NCBI RefSeq assembly: GCF_000397065.2
Contig: NZ_KE007325.1
Span: 336,495 to 400,494 of the forward strand
DNA length: 64,000 bases
Direction of reading: 5' to 3'
Source of the DNA: Marinobacter lipolyticus SM19
GTDB lineage: Bacteria > Pseudomonadota > Gammaproteobacteria > Pseudomonadales > Oleiphilaceae
Part shown: in pieces, positions 37,925-46,588 of the stretch
How positions within the stretch are numbered: the stretch's first letter is position 1
Layout: the number at the start of each line of letters is the position of its first letter
The notes under the pieces: generated by a model
Database searches by the model: none
The model's input: only the letters and a program-made list of their open reading frames with translations
What the model was told of the DNA's origin: nothing
Position numbers and translations under genes: made by a program

Positions 37925-39211
37925 ATGAATCGAATTGCCCGTCGTGCACTGCATACCTGCCAGGTGCCCAAGGACCTGGCCGCGATTACCTACCGGGATA
38001 CCAATGGGGAAAATCCGGACGCTGTCGGCGTGGATTCCCAGCTAGTGGAGGACATCTGGGCGAGCGCAGAGCGATTGTACCGAACCGGCGTTCACCCCGG
38101 TCTCCAGTTGTCGGTGCGCCACCGTGGTGAGCAGATATTGCACCGTGCTATCGGGCATGCTTCCGGGAACGGCCCTCATGATCCGGCTGGCGCCGTCAAG
38201 GTGCCAATGACCACAGACACACCTATCTGCTATTTCTCGGCCTCCAAAGCGGTGACGGCGTTGTTAATGCATATGCTTTCGGAGCAGGGATTGGTGAACC
38301 TGATGGATCCGGTCTCCTATTATTGCCCGGAGTTTGCCGCCAATGGTAAGCGAACCATCACCGTGCACCAGATACTCTCCCATCGCGGCGGGATACCTGC
38401 TATTCCCAGAGAAACCCCCATCGATGCACTGTGGGACCGGGACGAAATCTGGAGGATTCTGTGCGATGCCAAACCGGTGGAAGTCGATGGATCAAAAGTG
38501 GCCTATCATGCCATTACCGGTGGGTTTGTGTTGCAGCGCGTGCTGGAAAAAGTCACTGGCGACACGATTGAGAATTTCCTGGACCGCCACTTGCGCCAGC
38601 CCATGGGCATGCGCTGGTTCACTTACGGAATTTCAGCGGATAAAGTCAACGAACTGGCCACCAACTATGCAACTGGCCCGACGCCGAGGTTTCCTGTGTC
38701 CTGGATTGTGAGCAGGGCTCTGGGCGGCGACATTCAGACCATTGAGCAGGCCGTCAATGATCCCCGCTTCCAGGAGGCGGTGATTCCGGCCGGGAATCTC
38801 TGTGGCACCGCCGAGGAAATGGGGCGTTTCTTCCAGATGATGTTGAATGGAGGCGTCTGGAACGGAAAGCGCATTTGCAGCGAGATGACGATTCGCCGTT
38901 CCATCCAGCAGTTCGGCTCCCTGCAGATTGATCGCACCATGATGATTCCCATGCGGTTCAGCGCCGGTATGATGCTGGGCGGCAACCCGTTTGGATTGTG
39001 GGGACAGCAAAGCCGTTACGCGTTTGGTCACATTGGTCTGATTAACAAACTGTGCTGGGCCGATGCGGGGCGGGATATTTCTGTCAGCCTCTTGAACACA
39101 GGCATCCCCATTGTCGGCCACCACCTGCCCGCGCTGGCGAAATTTGTCTATACCGTGTGTGACCGTTTTCCGTTGATTCCCGAAGACCAGCGGCCACTGA
39201 TCGCGGCCTGA
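37925..39211 (+). CDS. Class C beta-lactamase-like serine hydrolase (EstB type)
   Basis: A 428-residue serine hydrolase of the class C beta-lactamase/esterase family. The nucleophile motif SxxK is SASK (105-108). The second motif is Y194-H-A in place of YxN, and the third is HIG in YAFGHIGLINK, where beta-lactamases have KTG. This combination points to an esterase or peptidase-like enzyme, not an antibiotic-resistance enzyme. There is no signal peptide, so it should be cytoplasmic. The ATG lies 32 bp after the MITE, so the promoter must lie in or before the MITE. Confidence 0.85.
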   Translation: MNRIARRALHTCQVPKDLAAITYRDTNGENPDAVGVDSQLVEDIWASAERLYRTGVHPGLQLSVRHRGEQILHRAIGHASGNGPHDPAGAVKVPMTTDTPICYFSASKAVTALLMHMLSEQGLVNLMDPVSYYCPEFAANGKRTITVHQILSHRGGIPAIPRETPIDALWDRDEIWRILCDAKPVEVDGSKVAYHAITGGFVLQRVLEKVTGDTIENFLDRHLRQPMGMRWFTYGISADKVNELATNYATGPTPRFPVSWIVSRALGGDIQTIEQAVNDPRFQEAVIPAGNLCGTAEEMGRFFQMMLNGGVWNGKRICSEMTIRRSIQQFGSLQIDRTMMIPMRFSAGMMLGGNPFGLWGQQSRYAFGHIGLINKLCWADAGRDISVSLLNTGIPIVGHHLPALAKFVYTVCDRFPLIPEDQRPLIAA

Positions 39212-39217
39212 GACGGT

Positions 39218-39562
39218 TCAGAGCGTGCGTAACTGCTCTTCCAGTATCCCCAGCACTGACGACAGGATGTCGCGGAAGTCGGTCAGTGTCTGGGTTCGCT
39301 GGATTACGTCTTCCCGGTACTCATCCAGTCTTTCGAGCTTGGGCACTACCCGGCGTATGCCTTCGGTGATGACTTCGTACGGATAATGGTGGTCCATAAC
39401 GCTGAGCTTGTTGATCTCCGCCACTTCCTGGCTGAATATGCTGATGATGTCATACAGCATGTCCTTGTGCTGGATGTTGCTGGCTTCCCAGTACGCGTCG
39501 TCCAGAAGTTCAAGTAACGAGAGATATTCCCTGAGGGTGTCGGCAACGGAAGTCTGGCTCAT
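39218..39562 (-). CDS. Unknown helical protein, 114 residues
   Basis: I do not recognise a family. The protein is acidic, leucine-rich and predicted to be mostly helical (LREYLSLLELLDDAYWEASNIQHKDMLYDIISIFSQEV, then VVPKLERLDEYREDVIQRTQTLTDFRDILSSVLGILEEQL), with no cysteine, signal peptide or membrane segment. Codon use matches neighbours and the frame runs from a clear ATG to a stop, so a real cytoplasmic gene is likely. It is convergent with the serine hydrolase gene, six bases apart. Confidence 0.6.
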   Translation of the reverse strand: MSQTSVADTLREYLSLLELLDDAYWEASNIQHKDMLYDIISIFSQEVAEINKLSVMDHHYPYEVITEGIRRVVPKLERLDEYREDVIQRTQTLTDFRDILSSVLGILEEQLRTL

Positions 39563-39764
39563 GGAGGGCGCTCGTCCGGTTGGTGAGTTTCTTTATCGTT
39601 CCCCGGAACTATAGCAGGAGAATGCCTGTCTGTTTCGAAGGTAGGCCATCATGTGTCTGCAGGAAATATGAAACTAAATTCATTGTTATTGAGTTTTGTC
39701 TGACAGTTGTGCAAACTTCTGGTGTGCGTTACGGAAAACCACCACTCAATGGAAGAGATGCGTG

Positions 39765-40019
39765 ATGGACAACAATCTTCACTCTCCGCAGGATCGGGAT
39801 GATGCGCGTGTGGTCAAGCTGGACCACCATGATAGCGTCCGCTCCCATGTGCGGGAGCAAGTCAGGTCCGAGGTAGAGCGCCTCGAACATCGTATTGAAA
39901 CGCTACGTCTGGTCAGGGCGCCCCATGCGGCGATCATGATTTCTGCTTATGAGCGGATGCTGGACCGCAAGAAAGGCTTTCTGAAGAACTGGGGGCTGCG
40001 GGACGGTAACGGTTACTGA
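39765..40019 (+). CDS. Unknown small charged protein, 84 residues
   Basis: A small, very charged protein with a predicted coiled helix (DSVRSHVREQVRSEVERLEHRIETLRLVR) and a basic C-terminal segment (MLDRKKGFLKNWGLRDGNGY). No family is recognised. The frame is open from 39696; the ATG at 39765 after AGAG is preferred. It overlaps the convergent lipoprotein gene by seven bases. The 200-bp gap before it (39563-39764) shows no other feature. Confidence 0.55.
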   Translation: MDNNLHSPQDRDDARVVKLDHHDSVRSHVREQVRSEVERLEHRIETLRLVRAPHAAIMISAYERMLDRKKGFLKNWGLRDGNGY

Positions 40020-41014
40020 CGGCGTGCGATGGCGATGCTGCTATAGCTTGCGGCTTCCTCGCCATTTTGCTGGTTACCACAATGGGCCGGGTTGGCCGCG
40101 CGGTCCCCATTGTCGTCCACTGCTGGCGGCTCGTCCTTTGATGTGAATACCTGAACCCGCTGATCGTTATAACTCAATACCACCCGGATGCAGTCTGGCT
40201 CCTCACCGTTTATGACAATGCCGCTGGCACTGGTGAGTGTCATAGTGTCCCGTTGGGTACCAATGAATTCCTGCAGCAGTTCCACATTGCCACGAGTGCG
40301 GCCGGTCAGGCTTGCGGCGGCAAATTCAGGCTGATTAAATCCGCTGGTTCCGAAGGAATCCGCGTTGTAGCGCCCGCTCCAAGAAGCACTGGCCAGCTCT
40401 GCCGGACCTTCGTCGTCTGCGGCGGGTTGTCTGGCGACATACTGAGTTGCCCGGAAAACCTTGCCCAGGTTCGGGTTGCTGGTCCAGTCGAGCATGGGGA
40501 ATATCCAGGTACGGTCCGCGTCTGACACGTTGCTGTCACTGTTCTTTTCGGTAAAGCGGATCAGTGCGTCATTGGCCGGGGTGTTGTAACTCGCGGCTTC
40601 GTCCTTGTTGATGCTGTCCCGCATAAGCTGTCGGCCTTCATTGAAGTTGTCGACTGCCCCGGAGCGAATTACTTCGTTGATCAGGTCCAGCGGATTTCGC
40701 ACACTGGTGTAGTCGGTACCCTCTTCGTTGGGGGTGGCGCCAAGGAACGGATTCAAATGCTCACGCAGGGCCTGAGCAATGCCGGAATCATCTCCGTCAG
40801 TGACAGGTTCGATGCCGCGGTAGAAATCCCGGAACGCGGTGTATTGCAAGACCGGCTCCAGCCCCTCGGTGTCCCGGAGGCGAAAGGTCGTCAGGGGCAG
40901 ATCCACGTCCGACGCCGGATTCAGGTAGCCATCGTCACTGGAGCTGTCAGGACCACACCCTGACAAACCCAGCGTTATCATGGCCGTCGCGGCGAAAAAG
41001 CAGGTATGTCTCAT
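40013..41014 (-). CDS. Unknown lipoprotein, 333 residues
   Basis: A lipoprotein signal peptide with lipobox LSGC (C20) followed by GPDSSSDD, whose acidic +2 region (G-P) gives no clear inner-membrane retention signal, so an outer-membrane place is likely. The mature part has no motif I recognise. It contains several Asn/Asp/Thr-rich stretches (FTEKNSDSNVSDADRTWIFPMLDW, then SGFNQPEFAAASLTGRTRGNVELL) and two cysteines in DCIRVV and AHCGN that could form a disulfide. It is divergent from the hybrid kinase gene with a 135-bp spacer. Confidence 0.65.
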   Translation of the reverse strand: MRHTCFFAATAMITLGLSGCGPDSSSDDGYLNPASDVDLPLTTFRLRDTEGLEPVLQYTAFRDFYRGIEPVTDGDDSGIAQALREHLNPFLGATPNEEGTDYTSVRNPLDLINEVIRSGAVDNFNEGRQLMRDSINKDEAASYNTPANDALIRFTEKNSDSNVSDADRTWIFPMLDWTSNPNLGKVFRATQYVARQPAADDEGPAELASASWSGRYNADSFGTSGFNQPEFAAASLTGRTRGNVELLQEFIGTQRDTMTLTSASGIVINGEEPDCIRVVLSYNDQRVQVFTSKDEPPAVDDNGDRAANPAHCGNQQNGEEAASYSSIAIARRQ

Positions 41015-41149
41015 TTATGTCGGCCCCTGGATGCGAAGAACGTAATTAAGCGCTAAAGTGACTGTCTGCGGAGCAGGGAATGCCCTGCCCCAATCCGACT
41101 GCTGACAATAAACCATAAAACAGGTATCTACCCTCGCGGAGATCACATT

Positions 41150-44100
41150 TTGCAGCAACGGCAATGCCTGATCCGTCGTTTGATCACAGTGATCCCGGTC
41201 CTGCTGGTGCTGTGTTTCTCCTCCATCGCAACCGCCAGTGAGCAGTGCCAGGACGGTGACATTGTACTCGCCAGCGGCACCACCAGCGTTCGGGATCTTG
41301 GTAACTGTGTCTGGTTTCTGGAGGATCCGGACCATAGCCTCGGTTTCAACGATGTTGTTGATGAAGCCGCCCACCCTTTTACCCGCCACGAAGGCGGCGT
41401 GCTTAATTTTGGCTATACAGAGTCCGCGTACTGGACCAGGTTCGACCTGCATGCAAGAGCAGGCGCTGCCGACTCGGACTGGATCCTGGAGTTGGCATTA
41501 CCTTTGGTGGATGAGGTGGTGCTCTACGTTGTGCAGGACGGTAAGGTGGTTGAACAGCGTCGTGCCGGCTATGAAGGGGACTGGTCCTCCCGGGATCTGG
41601 CTGTCCCCAACCCGACCTTCAGGCTGTCGCTGAAGGCAGGTGTGCCTACCCGGATCTACCTGCGAATCACCAATACCAATACGTTTCGCTTACCTATTTC
41701 GCTCTGGCATCCGGACAGCTACATCGAGAAAGTCTCGGTAGAGGAAGTGGTGCGCGGTATCCTGCTTGGCAGTATTCTCGCCATCCTGGCTTACAACCTG
41801 TTCGTCGCTGTGTCGGTCCGGGAACGGAGCAACATCTATTACGTTCTCTATCTGATCTCGGCCACGGTGTTCATCGCTACCGAACAGGTCCATGGTACCC
41901 AACTGTTTGACGAGCGACCGGCGTTCCTGAACAAGGAGTACCTGCATTATCTGATTCTGATGACCTGGTTCTGGGGCCTGTTGATGGCGCGGTCGTTGCT
42001 GGAAACCCGGGAGCGTTCGGCGGATCTGGATCAGGTGATACGGCTGTGCCTGTGTTCGGTTGTTGTCACGTTCGTCTTGTCACTGTTCCTGCCATACCAC
42101 GTTGCCATGGAATGGATCGTTCTGGCATCCGTTGTGCTCAGTAGTCTGATGATTCTGATCAGTTACCTGTCCTGGCGGTACTACAACCCGGCCGCCCGTT
42201 CCTATTTTTTCGCCTGGACCGCCGCGCTACTGGGTATTGGTATCTATGCCCTGACGGTGACGGGCTATATGCCTGTGAATATGTTTACTTTGTACGCCCC
42301 TCAGATTGGCCTGACGGCACAGATTATCCTGTTCTCGTTTGCACTGGCGGATCGAATCAAGCAGGTCCAGGGGGAGGCGTTGGGCTGGAGTGAGCGGGCC
42401 TTGTCAAACCTGCGTCGATACCAATCCCTGTTCGATAATGCGATCGAGGGCTTGTTCCAGATGTCGCTGGATCGGCGGTTCGTGACCGCGAATCCGGCCA
42501 TGGCGACACTGTTGGGCTACAACAGCAGTCGGGAGTTGCTCGACGATAATCCGGACGTTCTGGATACCTGTTTCGCAGATGCCCGGGTTCGCCGGCGGGT
42601 TGTGGAGCAACTGGAAGCCCGGGGGACGGTGAAGGGCATTGAAGCACGTTATTACACCCGCGCTGGCGACGAGCGCTGGGCCACAATCTCCCTGCACACG
42701 GTATACGATAACAATGGCCTGCCGGCGCATCTGGAGGGCACCTGTATCGATGCCACCGAACGCCATCAACGCCAGCGCATTGAACGGGAAAGGGAGCAAG
42801 AACGGCTGGACAAGGAGTTGGCCCGCAACTCTGCGGAAGCCAAGAGTCAGTTCCTTGCCAATATGAGCCATGAAATCCGCACGCCGCTGGCGGCGATCAT
42901 CGGTTATGGTGAAACCCTGCTGGACGCGGATCTGCCCGAGAAGGAAAAACAAAGCAGTGCCGAAACCGTTGTGCGTAGCGGTCGCCACCTGCTGGATCTG
43001 GTCAACGATATACTCGATCACTCGAAGATTGATGCCAACAAACTGGACGTGGATATCGTGTCCGTCAATCTGCCGGAACTGCTGGAAGAGATTCGCGCCT
43101 TTTTCGCGCCCCGGGCCACGGAAAAAGGATTGGATTTCCAGATTAACTGTGAGTTCCCGTTGCCGGAAACCATTCGTACCGATCCCACGAGATTTCGCCA
43201 GATTATTATCAATCTGTGTGGAAATGCGCTGAAATTCACCGAAAAAGGCTCTATCTCCCTGCTGGTTCGTTGCGATCAACAGCGGGAGCGGCTGGTCGTC
43301 CGGGTGGTGGACTCGGGTATTGGCATGAAACCCGAGCAACTGGACCGCTTGTTTGACCCCTTTGCCCAGGGCAGTGCCGCTATTGCACGTCAGTATGGTG
43401 GCACCGGGTTGGGGTTGAGCATCTCAAGGCGATTGGCAGAGCTGCTCGGGGGCGACATTACCGTCAACAGCACCTACGGAGAGGGGAGTCAGTTCGAAGT
43501 ATCGATTGCCACCGGGTCTCTGGATGATACCCACTTCCTGCGCGCCTATTCGGAACTCAGCGAACGGCGTCGTAGTTTGGCCGGGGTCGAGGCGCCACGG
43601 TTGGCTGGACGTATCCTGTGTGCAGAAGACAACGACGTCAATCGCCGATTGGTGTCCCTGCTGGTCAGCCGCACCGGGGCAGACATCGTGCATGTCAACA
43701 ACGGCGCGGAAGCGCTGGAAATGGCGATCCGGGAGCCCTTTGATGTCATTCTCATGGACATCCAGATGCCTGTCATGAATGGCCGTGATGCGACCGCAGC
43801 CTTACGGGAAGCCGGGATTAACACGCCGGTTATTGCGCTGACGGCGAATGTTATGGTGGAAGATATTGCAGACTACCTGGCTGCAGGTTGTAACGAGTAT
43901 CTTGCCAAGCCGATTGACAAGCAACGTTTCTATGAGGTGTTGGCACGTTACCTGGAGACACAGTCAAGCCAGTATCAGGGGAAGGTACTCGTTGCTGAGC
44001 ACAGTGATGACAACCGTCGGCTGGTCGAACGCATGCTGCGTCGTCTGGGGCTGGAGGTCATTACTGTCACCTGTGGTGACGAAGCGGTACGTGTGGCCCT

Positions 44101-44659
44101 TTCAGAGTCTGTCCGACTGGTGCTGATGGACCTTCATATGCCGGGACTGGATGGGGTGGACGCTACCCGGCTGTTGCGGCAAACCGGGTTTCGGCGACCG
44201 ATTGTTGCGTTTACCGCCGGTGATCAGCAGGACATTGAGGCTCTGCGGGACGCTGGCTGTGATGACGCACTGAACAAGCCCATCGACATGGATCAGTTGC
44301 TGGCGTTACTGGACCGAATTCTGGGTAGCCGCGGAGAAGAGGGTGAAAACTCGCCGGAAACCGGCGAAGATAGAGGTATTGATGAGTTGGTTGTCCAGTT
44401 CCTTTCCGGATTGAAGGAGCGCCAGCAGCGGATGGCAGTTGCCCTGGAGAAAATGGATGCTGGCAACCTCAAGGTGGAAGCTCATCAGATCAAGGGCACG
44501 GCGGGAGCGATGGGCTACCCGATGATGACGACCCAGGCAGGGGTTTTGGACGCTTGTCTGAACAGCACGGAGCCGGACTGGGAGCGTATTCGTAGCGAAC
44601 TGGCCAGGCTGGATGAGATGATTGACAGTGCCCTGTTGGACCGGAAAGTGCGAACGTGA
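41150..44659 (+). CDS. Hybrid histidine kinase, 7TMR-DISM, two REC and Hpt
   Basis: A 1169-residue phosphorelay kinase. Order: signal peptide, extracytoplasmic 7TMR-DISMED2 domain (about 40-170), seven membrane helices (about 195-400), PAS (about 430-550), HisKA with H574 (MSHEIRTP), HATPase (about 680-790), REC1 with phosphate acceptor D870 (LMDIQMP), REC2 with D994 (LMDLHMP), and Hpt with H1112 (AHQIKGTAGAMG). REC2 has AEHSDDN where the acidic pocket normally reads ED, so one metal ligand is a histidine. The 7TMR-DISM type is thought to sense carbohydrate-like or other small ligands. The start is TTG at 41150, seven bases after GGAGA; no ATG fits the signal peptide. A membrane protein and a lone receiver follow. 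Confidence 0.88.
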   Translation: MQQRQCLIRRLITVIPVLLVLCFSSIATASEQCQDGDIVLASGTTSVRDLGNCVWFLEDPDHSLGFNDVVDEAAHPFTRHEGGVLNFGYTESAYWTRFDLHARAGAADSDWILELALPLVDEVVLYVVQDGKVVEQRRAGYEGDWSSRDLAVPNPTFRLSLKAGVPTRIYLRITNTNTFRLPISLWHPDSYIEKVSVEEVVRGILLGSILAILAYNLFVAVSVRERSNIYYVLYLISATVFIATEQVHGTQLFDERPAFLNKEYLHYLILMTWFWGLLMARSLLETRERSADLDQVIRLCLCSVVVTFVLSLFLPYHVAMEWIVLASVVLSSLMILISYLSWRYYNPAARSYFFAWTAALLGIGIYALTVTGYMPVNMFTLYAPQIGLTAQIILFSFALADRIKQVQGEALGWSERALSNLRRYQSLFDNAIEGLFQMSLDRRFVTANPAMATLLGYNSSRELLDDNPDVLDTCFADARVRRRVVEQLEARGTVKGIEARYYTRAGDERWATISLHTVYDNNGLPAHLEGTCIDATERHQRQRIEREREQERLDKELARNSAEAKSQFLANMSHEIRTPLAAIIGYGETLLDADLPEKEKQSSAETVVRSGRHLLDLVNDILDHSKIDANKLDVDIVSVNLPELLEEIRAFFAPRATEKGLDFQINCEFPLPETIRTDPTRFRQIIINLCGNALKFTEKGSISLLVRCDQQRERLVVRVVDSGIGMKPEQLDRLFDPFAQGSAAIARQYGGTGLGLSISRRLAELLGGDITVNSTYGEGSQFEVSIATGSLDDTHFLRAYSELSERRRSLAGVEAPRLAGRILCAEDNDVNRRLVSLLVSRTGADIVHVNNGAEALEMAIREPFDVILMDIQMPVMNGRDATAALREAGINTPVIALTANVMVEDIADYLAAGCNEYLAKPIDKQRFYEVLARYLETQSSQYQGKVLVAEHSDDNRRLVERMLRRLGLEVITVTCGDEAVRVALSESVRLVLMDLHMPGLDGVDATRLLRQTGFRRPIVAFTAGDQQDIEALRDAGCDDALNKPIDMDQLLALLDRILGSRGEEGENSPETGEDRGIDELVVQFLSGLKERQQRMAVALEKMDAGNLKVEAHQIKGTAGAMGYPMMTTQAGVLDACLNSTEPDWERIRSELARLDEMIDSALLDRKVRT

Positions 44660-44696
44660 TAACGATTGGGCGAGATTCACCAAAACGGAAAACCGG

Positions 44697-45245
44697 ATGA
44701 TGAGTGACACGCAACAACGAAGTGAACAACACTCCCTGAGCATGATGTACGGCACCTACGCGGATATCCTGTTTGTCCTGTTTCCGTTTCTGGTCATCAC
44801 CATGCAGCGACTGTGGGATGGTGAACTGAAAGATATCCTGATGCGTCCGGATCTGAGCATTGCGGCTGCAATTCTCGCGGGACTGGCGATCGGGAAATTT
44901 GTTCTGGGTCTGGTCAGCAACCGGGACCTTGGGCGCTTCAAGGAGCGCATCGTGTTTTTTATTGCATTGACCCTGTTTGTGGTGCTCGGACCCGCAATAA
45001 TCCTGATGCTGAGCATTGTTGGTGACAGTGAGGTGCCGGCATTTGTCGCGTTTGTGCAGCCGGTGCTGCTGATCATTGCGATTTCCCTCTACACCACGGC
45101 TGTCAGTATCAGCAACATACTGATCCGGGATGAGCCCGATGACGTTGAGGCAGTTCGAGTGGATGGCAACCATGGTGCGGCCGGCGGGTCGTCTGGTCAT
45201 GAACCATTGGCTATTCCGCGCCGTTCTGGCGGTGACTCGATCTGA
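44697..45245 (+). CDS. Unknown four-helix membrane protein in kinase operon
   Basis: About 182 residues (ATG at 44697 or 44700) with four hydrophobic segments at about 24-40, 56-76, 88-110 and 117-140, and a soluble charged C-terminal tail of about 40 residues ending GGSSGHEPLAIPRRSGGDSI. No family is recognised. It lies 37 bp after the hybrid kinase and 30 bp before a single-domain receiver, so it probably belongs to the same signalling operon, perhaps as an output or sensor partner. The frame itself is open from 44622 inside the kinase gene. Confidence 0.65.
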   Translation: MMSDTQQRSEQHSLSMMYGTYADILFVLFPFLVITMQRLWDGELKDILMRPDLSIAAAILAGLAIGKFVLGLVSNRDLGRFKERIVFFIALTLFVVLGPAIILMLSIVGDSEVPAFVAFVQPVLLIIAISLYTTAVSISNILIRDEPDDVEAVRVDGNHGAAGGSSGHEPLAIPRRSGGDSI

Positions 45246-45275
45246 ATCGCTCCCGGGAATGTTAGGAGAAAACTG

Positions 45276-45689
45276 ATGAATAAGCTCAGAGTGTTGGTAG
45301 TTGAAGACGAGCCCGTCATGCGGGAGCGGTTGGTACAGATGCTGTTCAAGGCTGGTGCCACTGCGGTTGAGTCTGTGTGGGATGTGGCGAGTGCACGGGC
45401 GGCCTTTGATGCCGCTGAGTTTCAGATCGTTATGTTGGACCTGGGTTTGCCGGATGGCAACGGCCATGATTTGATGAAGGAGTTCAAGGGGTTGAAGGAA
45501 AGTCAGCATGTCGTGCTGGTAACCGCTGATGACTCCATTGACAGCATCCAGAAGGCCATCAGTGCCGGGGCCAACGGGTATGTGGTCAAGCCTTACTCTC
45601 AGGAAAAGATACACGACGTGGTGAATAATTACGCCATGGTTCACAGCGGTGACCTGGCAATGATGCAGGGCCTGGGCCGTCAGCACTGA
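45276..45689 (+). CDS. Single-domain response regulator
   Basis: A 137-residue CheY-like receiver with no output domain. The acidic pocket is VEDE (9-12), the phosphate acceptor aspartate is in VMLDLGLPDGNG, the switch threonine is in LVTADD and the conserved lysine is in VVKPYS. A short C-terminal extension (DLAMMQGLGRQH) follows. TTAGGAGA precedes the ATG. It is the third gene of the hybrid-kinase operon and may take phosphate from the kinase Hpt domain (H1112). Confidence 0.9.
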   Translation: MNKLRVLVVEDEPVMRERLVQMLFKAGATAVESVWDVASARAAFDAAEFQIVMLDLGLPDGNGHDLMKEFKGLKESQHVVLVTADDSIDSIQKAISAGANGYVVKPYSQEKIHDVVNNYAMVHSGDLAMMQGLGRQH

Positions 45690-45715
45690 CCGGCCCGGGG
45701 CCCTGAGTCGGTGGA

Positions 45716-45988
45716 TCACGCCACCTGGCGGGCAATCCAGGAATTGTAACGGGTTGCCAGTGCCCTCACGTATCGGGCTTCCGCGCCATCCAGGTTGCCC
45801 AGGACGCCATTGAAGATCCAGCCTCGCTCGTAGAGTCCAAGCACCCGCTGTTCGTCATCCAGGTTGACGCGTTGATTCAGTTTCTTGCAGATGGCATCCA
45901 GCAGCGGCAGCTTCTCGGGACGCTTGATCGCGCCCTGGCGGGGGCCGGCTGGCTGGTTTGCTGCACGTGTTGTCGGATGTCTTCTCAT
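45716..45988 (-). CDS. Unknown small protein, 90 residues
   Basis: A 90-residue basic protein. The first 25 residues are Arg/Pro/Gln-rich and probably disordered (MRRHPTTRAANQPAGPRQGA). The rest is helical, with ICKKLNQRVNLDDEQRVLGLYERGWIFNGVLGNLDGAEARYVRALATRYNSW. I do not recognise a family, but ordered helices and an AAGGAGA site before the ATG at 45988 support a real gene; the frame itself runs back to 46024. A terminator-like hairpin lies 28 bp upstream of the ATG. It is convergent with the response regulator gene, 26 bp away. Confidence 0.6.
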   Translation of the reverse strand: MRRHPTTRAANQPAGPRQGAIKRPEKLPLLDAICKKLNQRVNLDDEQRVLGLYERGWIFNGVLGNLDGAEARYVRALATRYNSWIARQVA

Positions 45989-46015
45989 GATGTTCTCCTT
46001 GTCGTTTTGCGGCTG

Positions 46016-46053
46016 CAAAAACAAAAACCCCGGAGCCTTGGCGCAACCGGGGT
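46016..46053 (-). terminator. Minus-strand terminator or attenuator
   Basis: Read on the minus strand, ACCCCGG pairs with CCGGGGT around a short loop and is followed by TTTTTGTTTTT. It stands just upstream of the ribosome-binding site of the 45716-45988 gene, so it either ends a separate upstream transcript or attenuates that gene. Confidence 0.7.
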
Positions 46054-46109
46054 CTGGCGGAGAGATTGGCCCGGTCGCTCGAAAGGCTCCCGGGACTGAC
46101 CGAAAGCCT

Positions 46110-46199
46110 TTAGCTGTCTTTCACCATAGCGCGAACACACTGGCCGGCGTGACAGCTCGTGCCCGTGTAAGCAATGGAATGTCGGATGGTGTGTTGCAT
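46110..46199 (-). CDS. Possible small ORF, 29 residues
   Basis: MQHTIRHSIAYTGTSCHAGQ then CVRAMVKDS. It is preceded by GAGCGAGAAACC and lies between a possible minus-strand promoter (TTGCAA, 16 bp, TACACT near 46271-46298) and the hairpin at 46016-46053. It could be a leader peptide or nothing. The rest of the gap 45989-46588 holds this ORF, the hairpin at 46016-46053 and an unrelated plus-strand terminator at 46441-46469. Confidence 0.2.
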   Translation of the reverse strand: MQHTIRHSIAYTGTSCHAGQCVRAMVKDS

Positions 46200-46440
46200 G
46201 GTTTCTCGCTCTTTTCCGGCGGTGCACTGGGCACTCGTCAACCGGGTATTAACGGTTTCGGTACAGAGATCAGTGTATAGCCTGCCGGCGGGTTTGCAAG
46301 AGGCAAAGTGCTTCGGCAAACCCTTACAGACGGCTTTTTGGAAACGCCCCATAATTCGTCCCGTCACGTGTTTTACGTTGTGCAATCCTTGGTGTCGGCC
46401 ATCTTATTACTGTGGTACACCATTTGGATCTCTCCTTTCG

Positions 46441-46469
46441 ACGCAGCCCCTCGGGCTGCGTTTTTTTTT
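46441..46469 (+). terminator. Orphan strong terminator, possible sRNA end
   Basis: ACGCAGCCC pairs with GGGCTGCGT around CTC, followed by nine T residues in all. No protein gene ends nearby on this strand: the response regulator stops 750 bp upstream. The bases before it are pyrimidine-rich (TCTCTCCTTTCG), able to pair with Shine-Dalgarno sequences. This is the layout of an Hfq-dependent small RNA of perhaps 80-200 bases, but no promoter is certain. Confidence 0.75.
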
Positions 46470-46588
46470 GAATAGTGGTTAATCCGTAGCCACTAGTTCG
46501 TCCAGAACTTTCCCTCTGATTTATCGATAATACGCTTGCTAACCAATTACTCATCTCAACGGATATTCAGAGGTTGAAACCTAAGTAA

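Noticed and set aside
37925..39211. Beta-lactamase resistance gene beside a mobile element
   Set aside because: The third motif is HIG and the second YHA, there is no signal peptide, and the MITE carries no transposase. An esterase-like enzyme is more likely.
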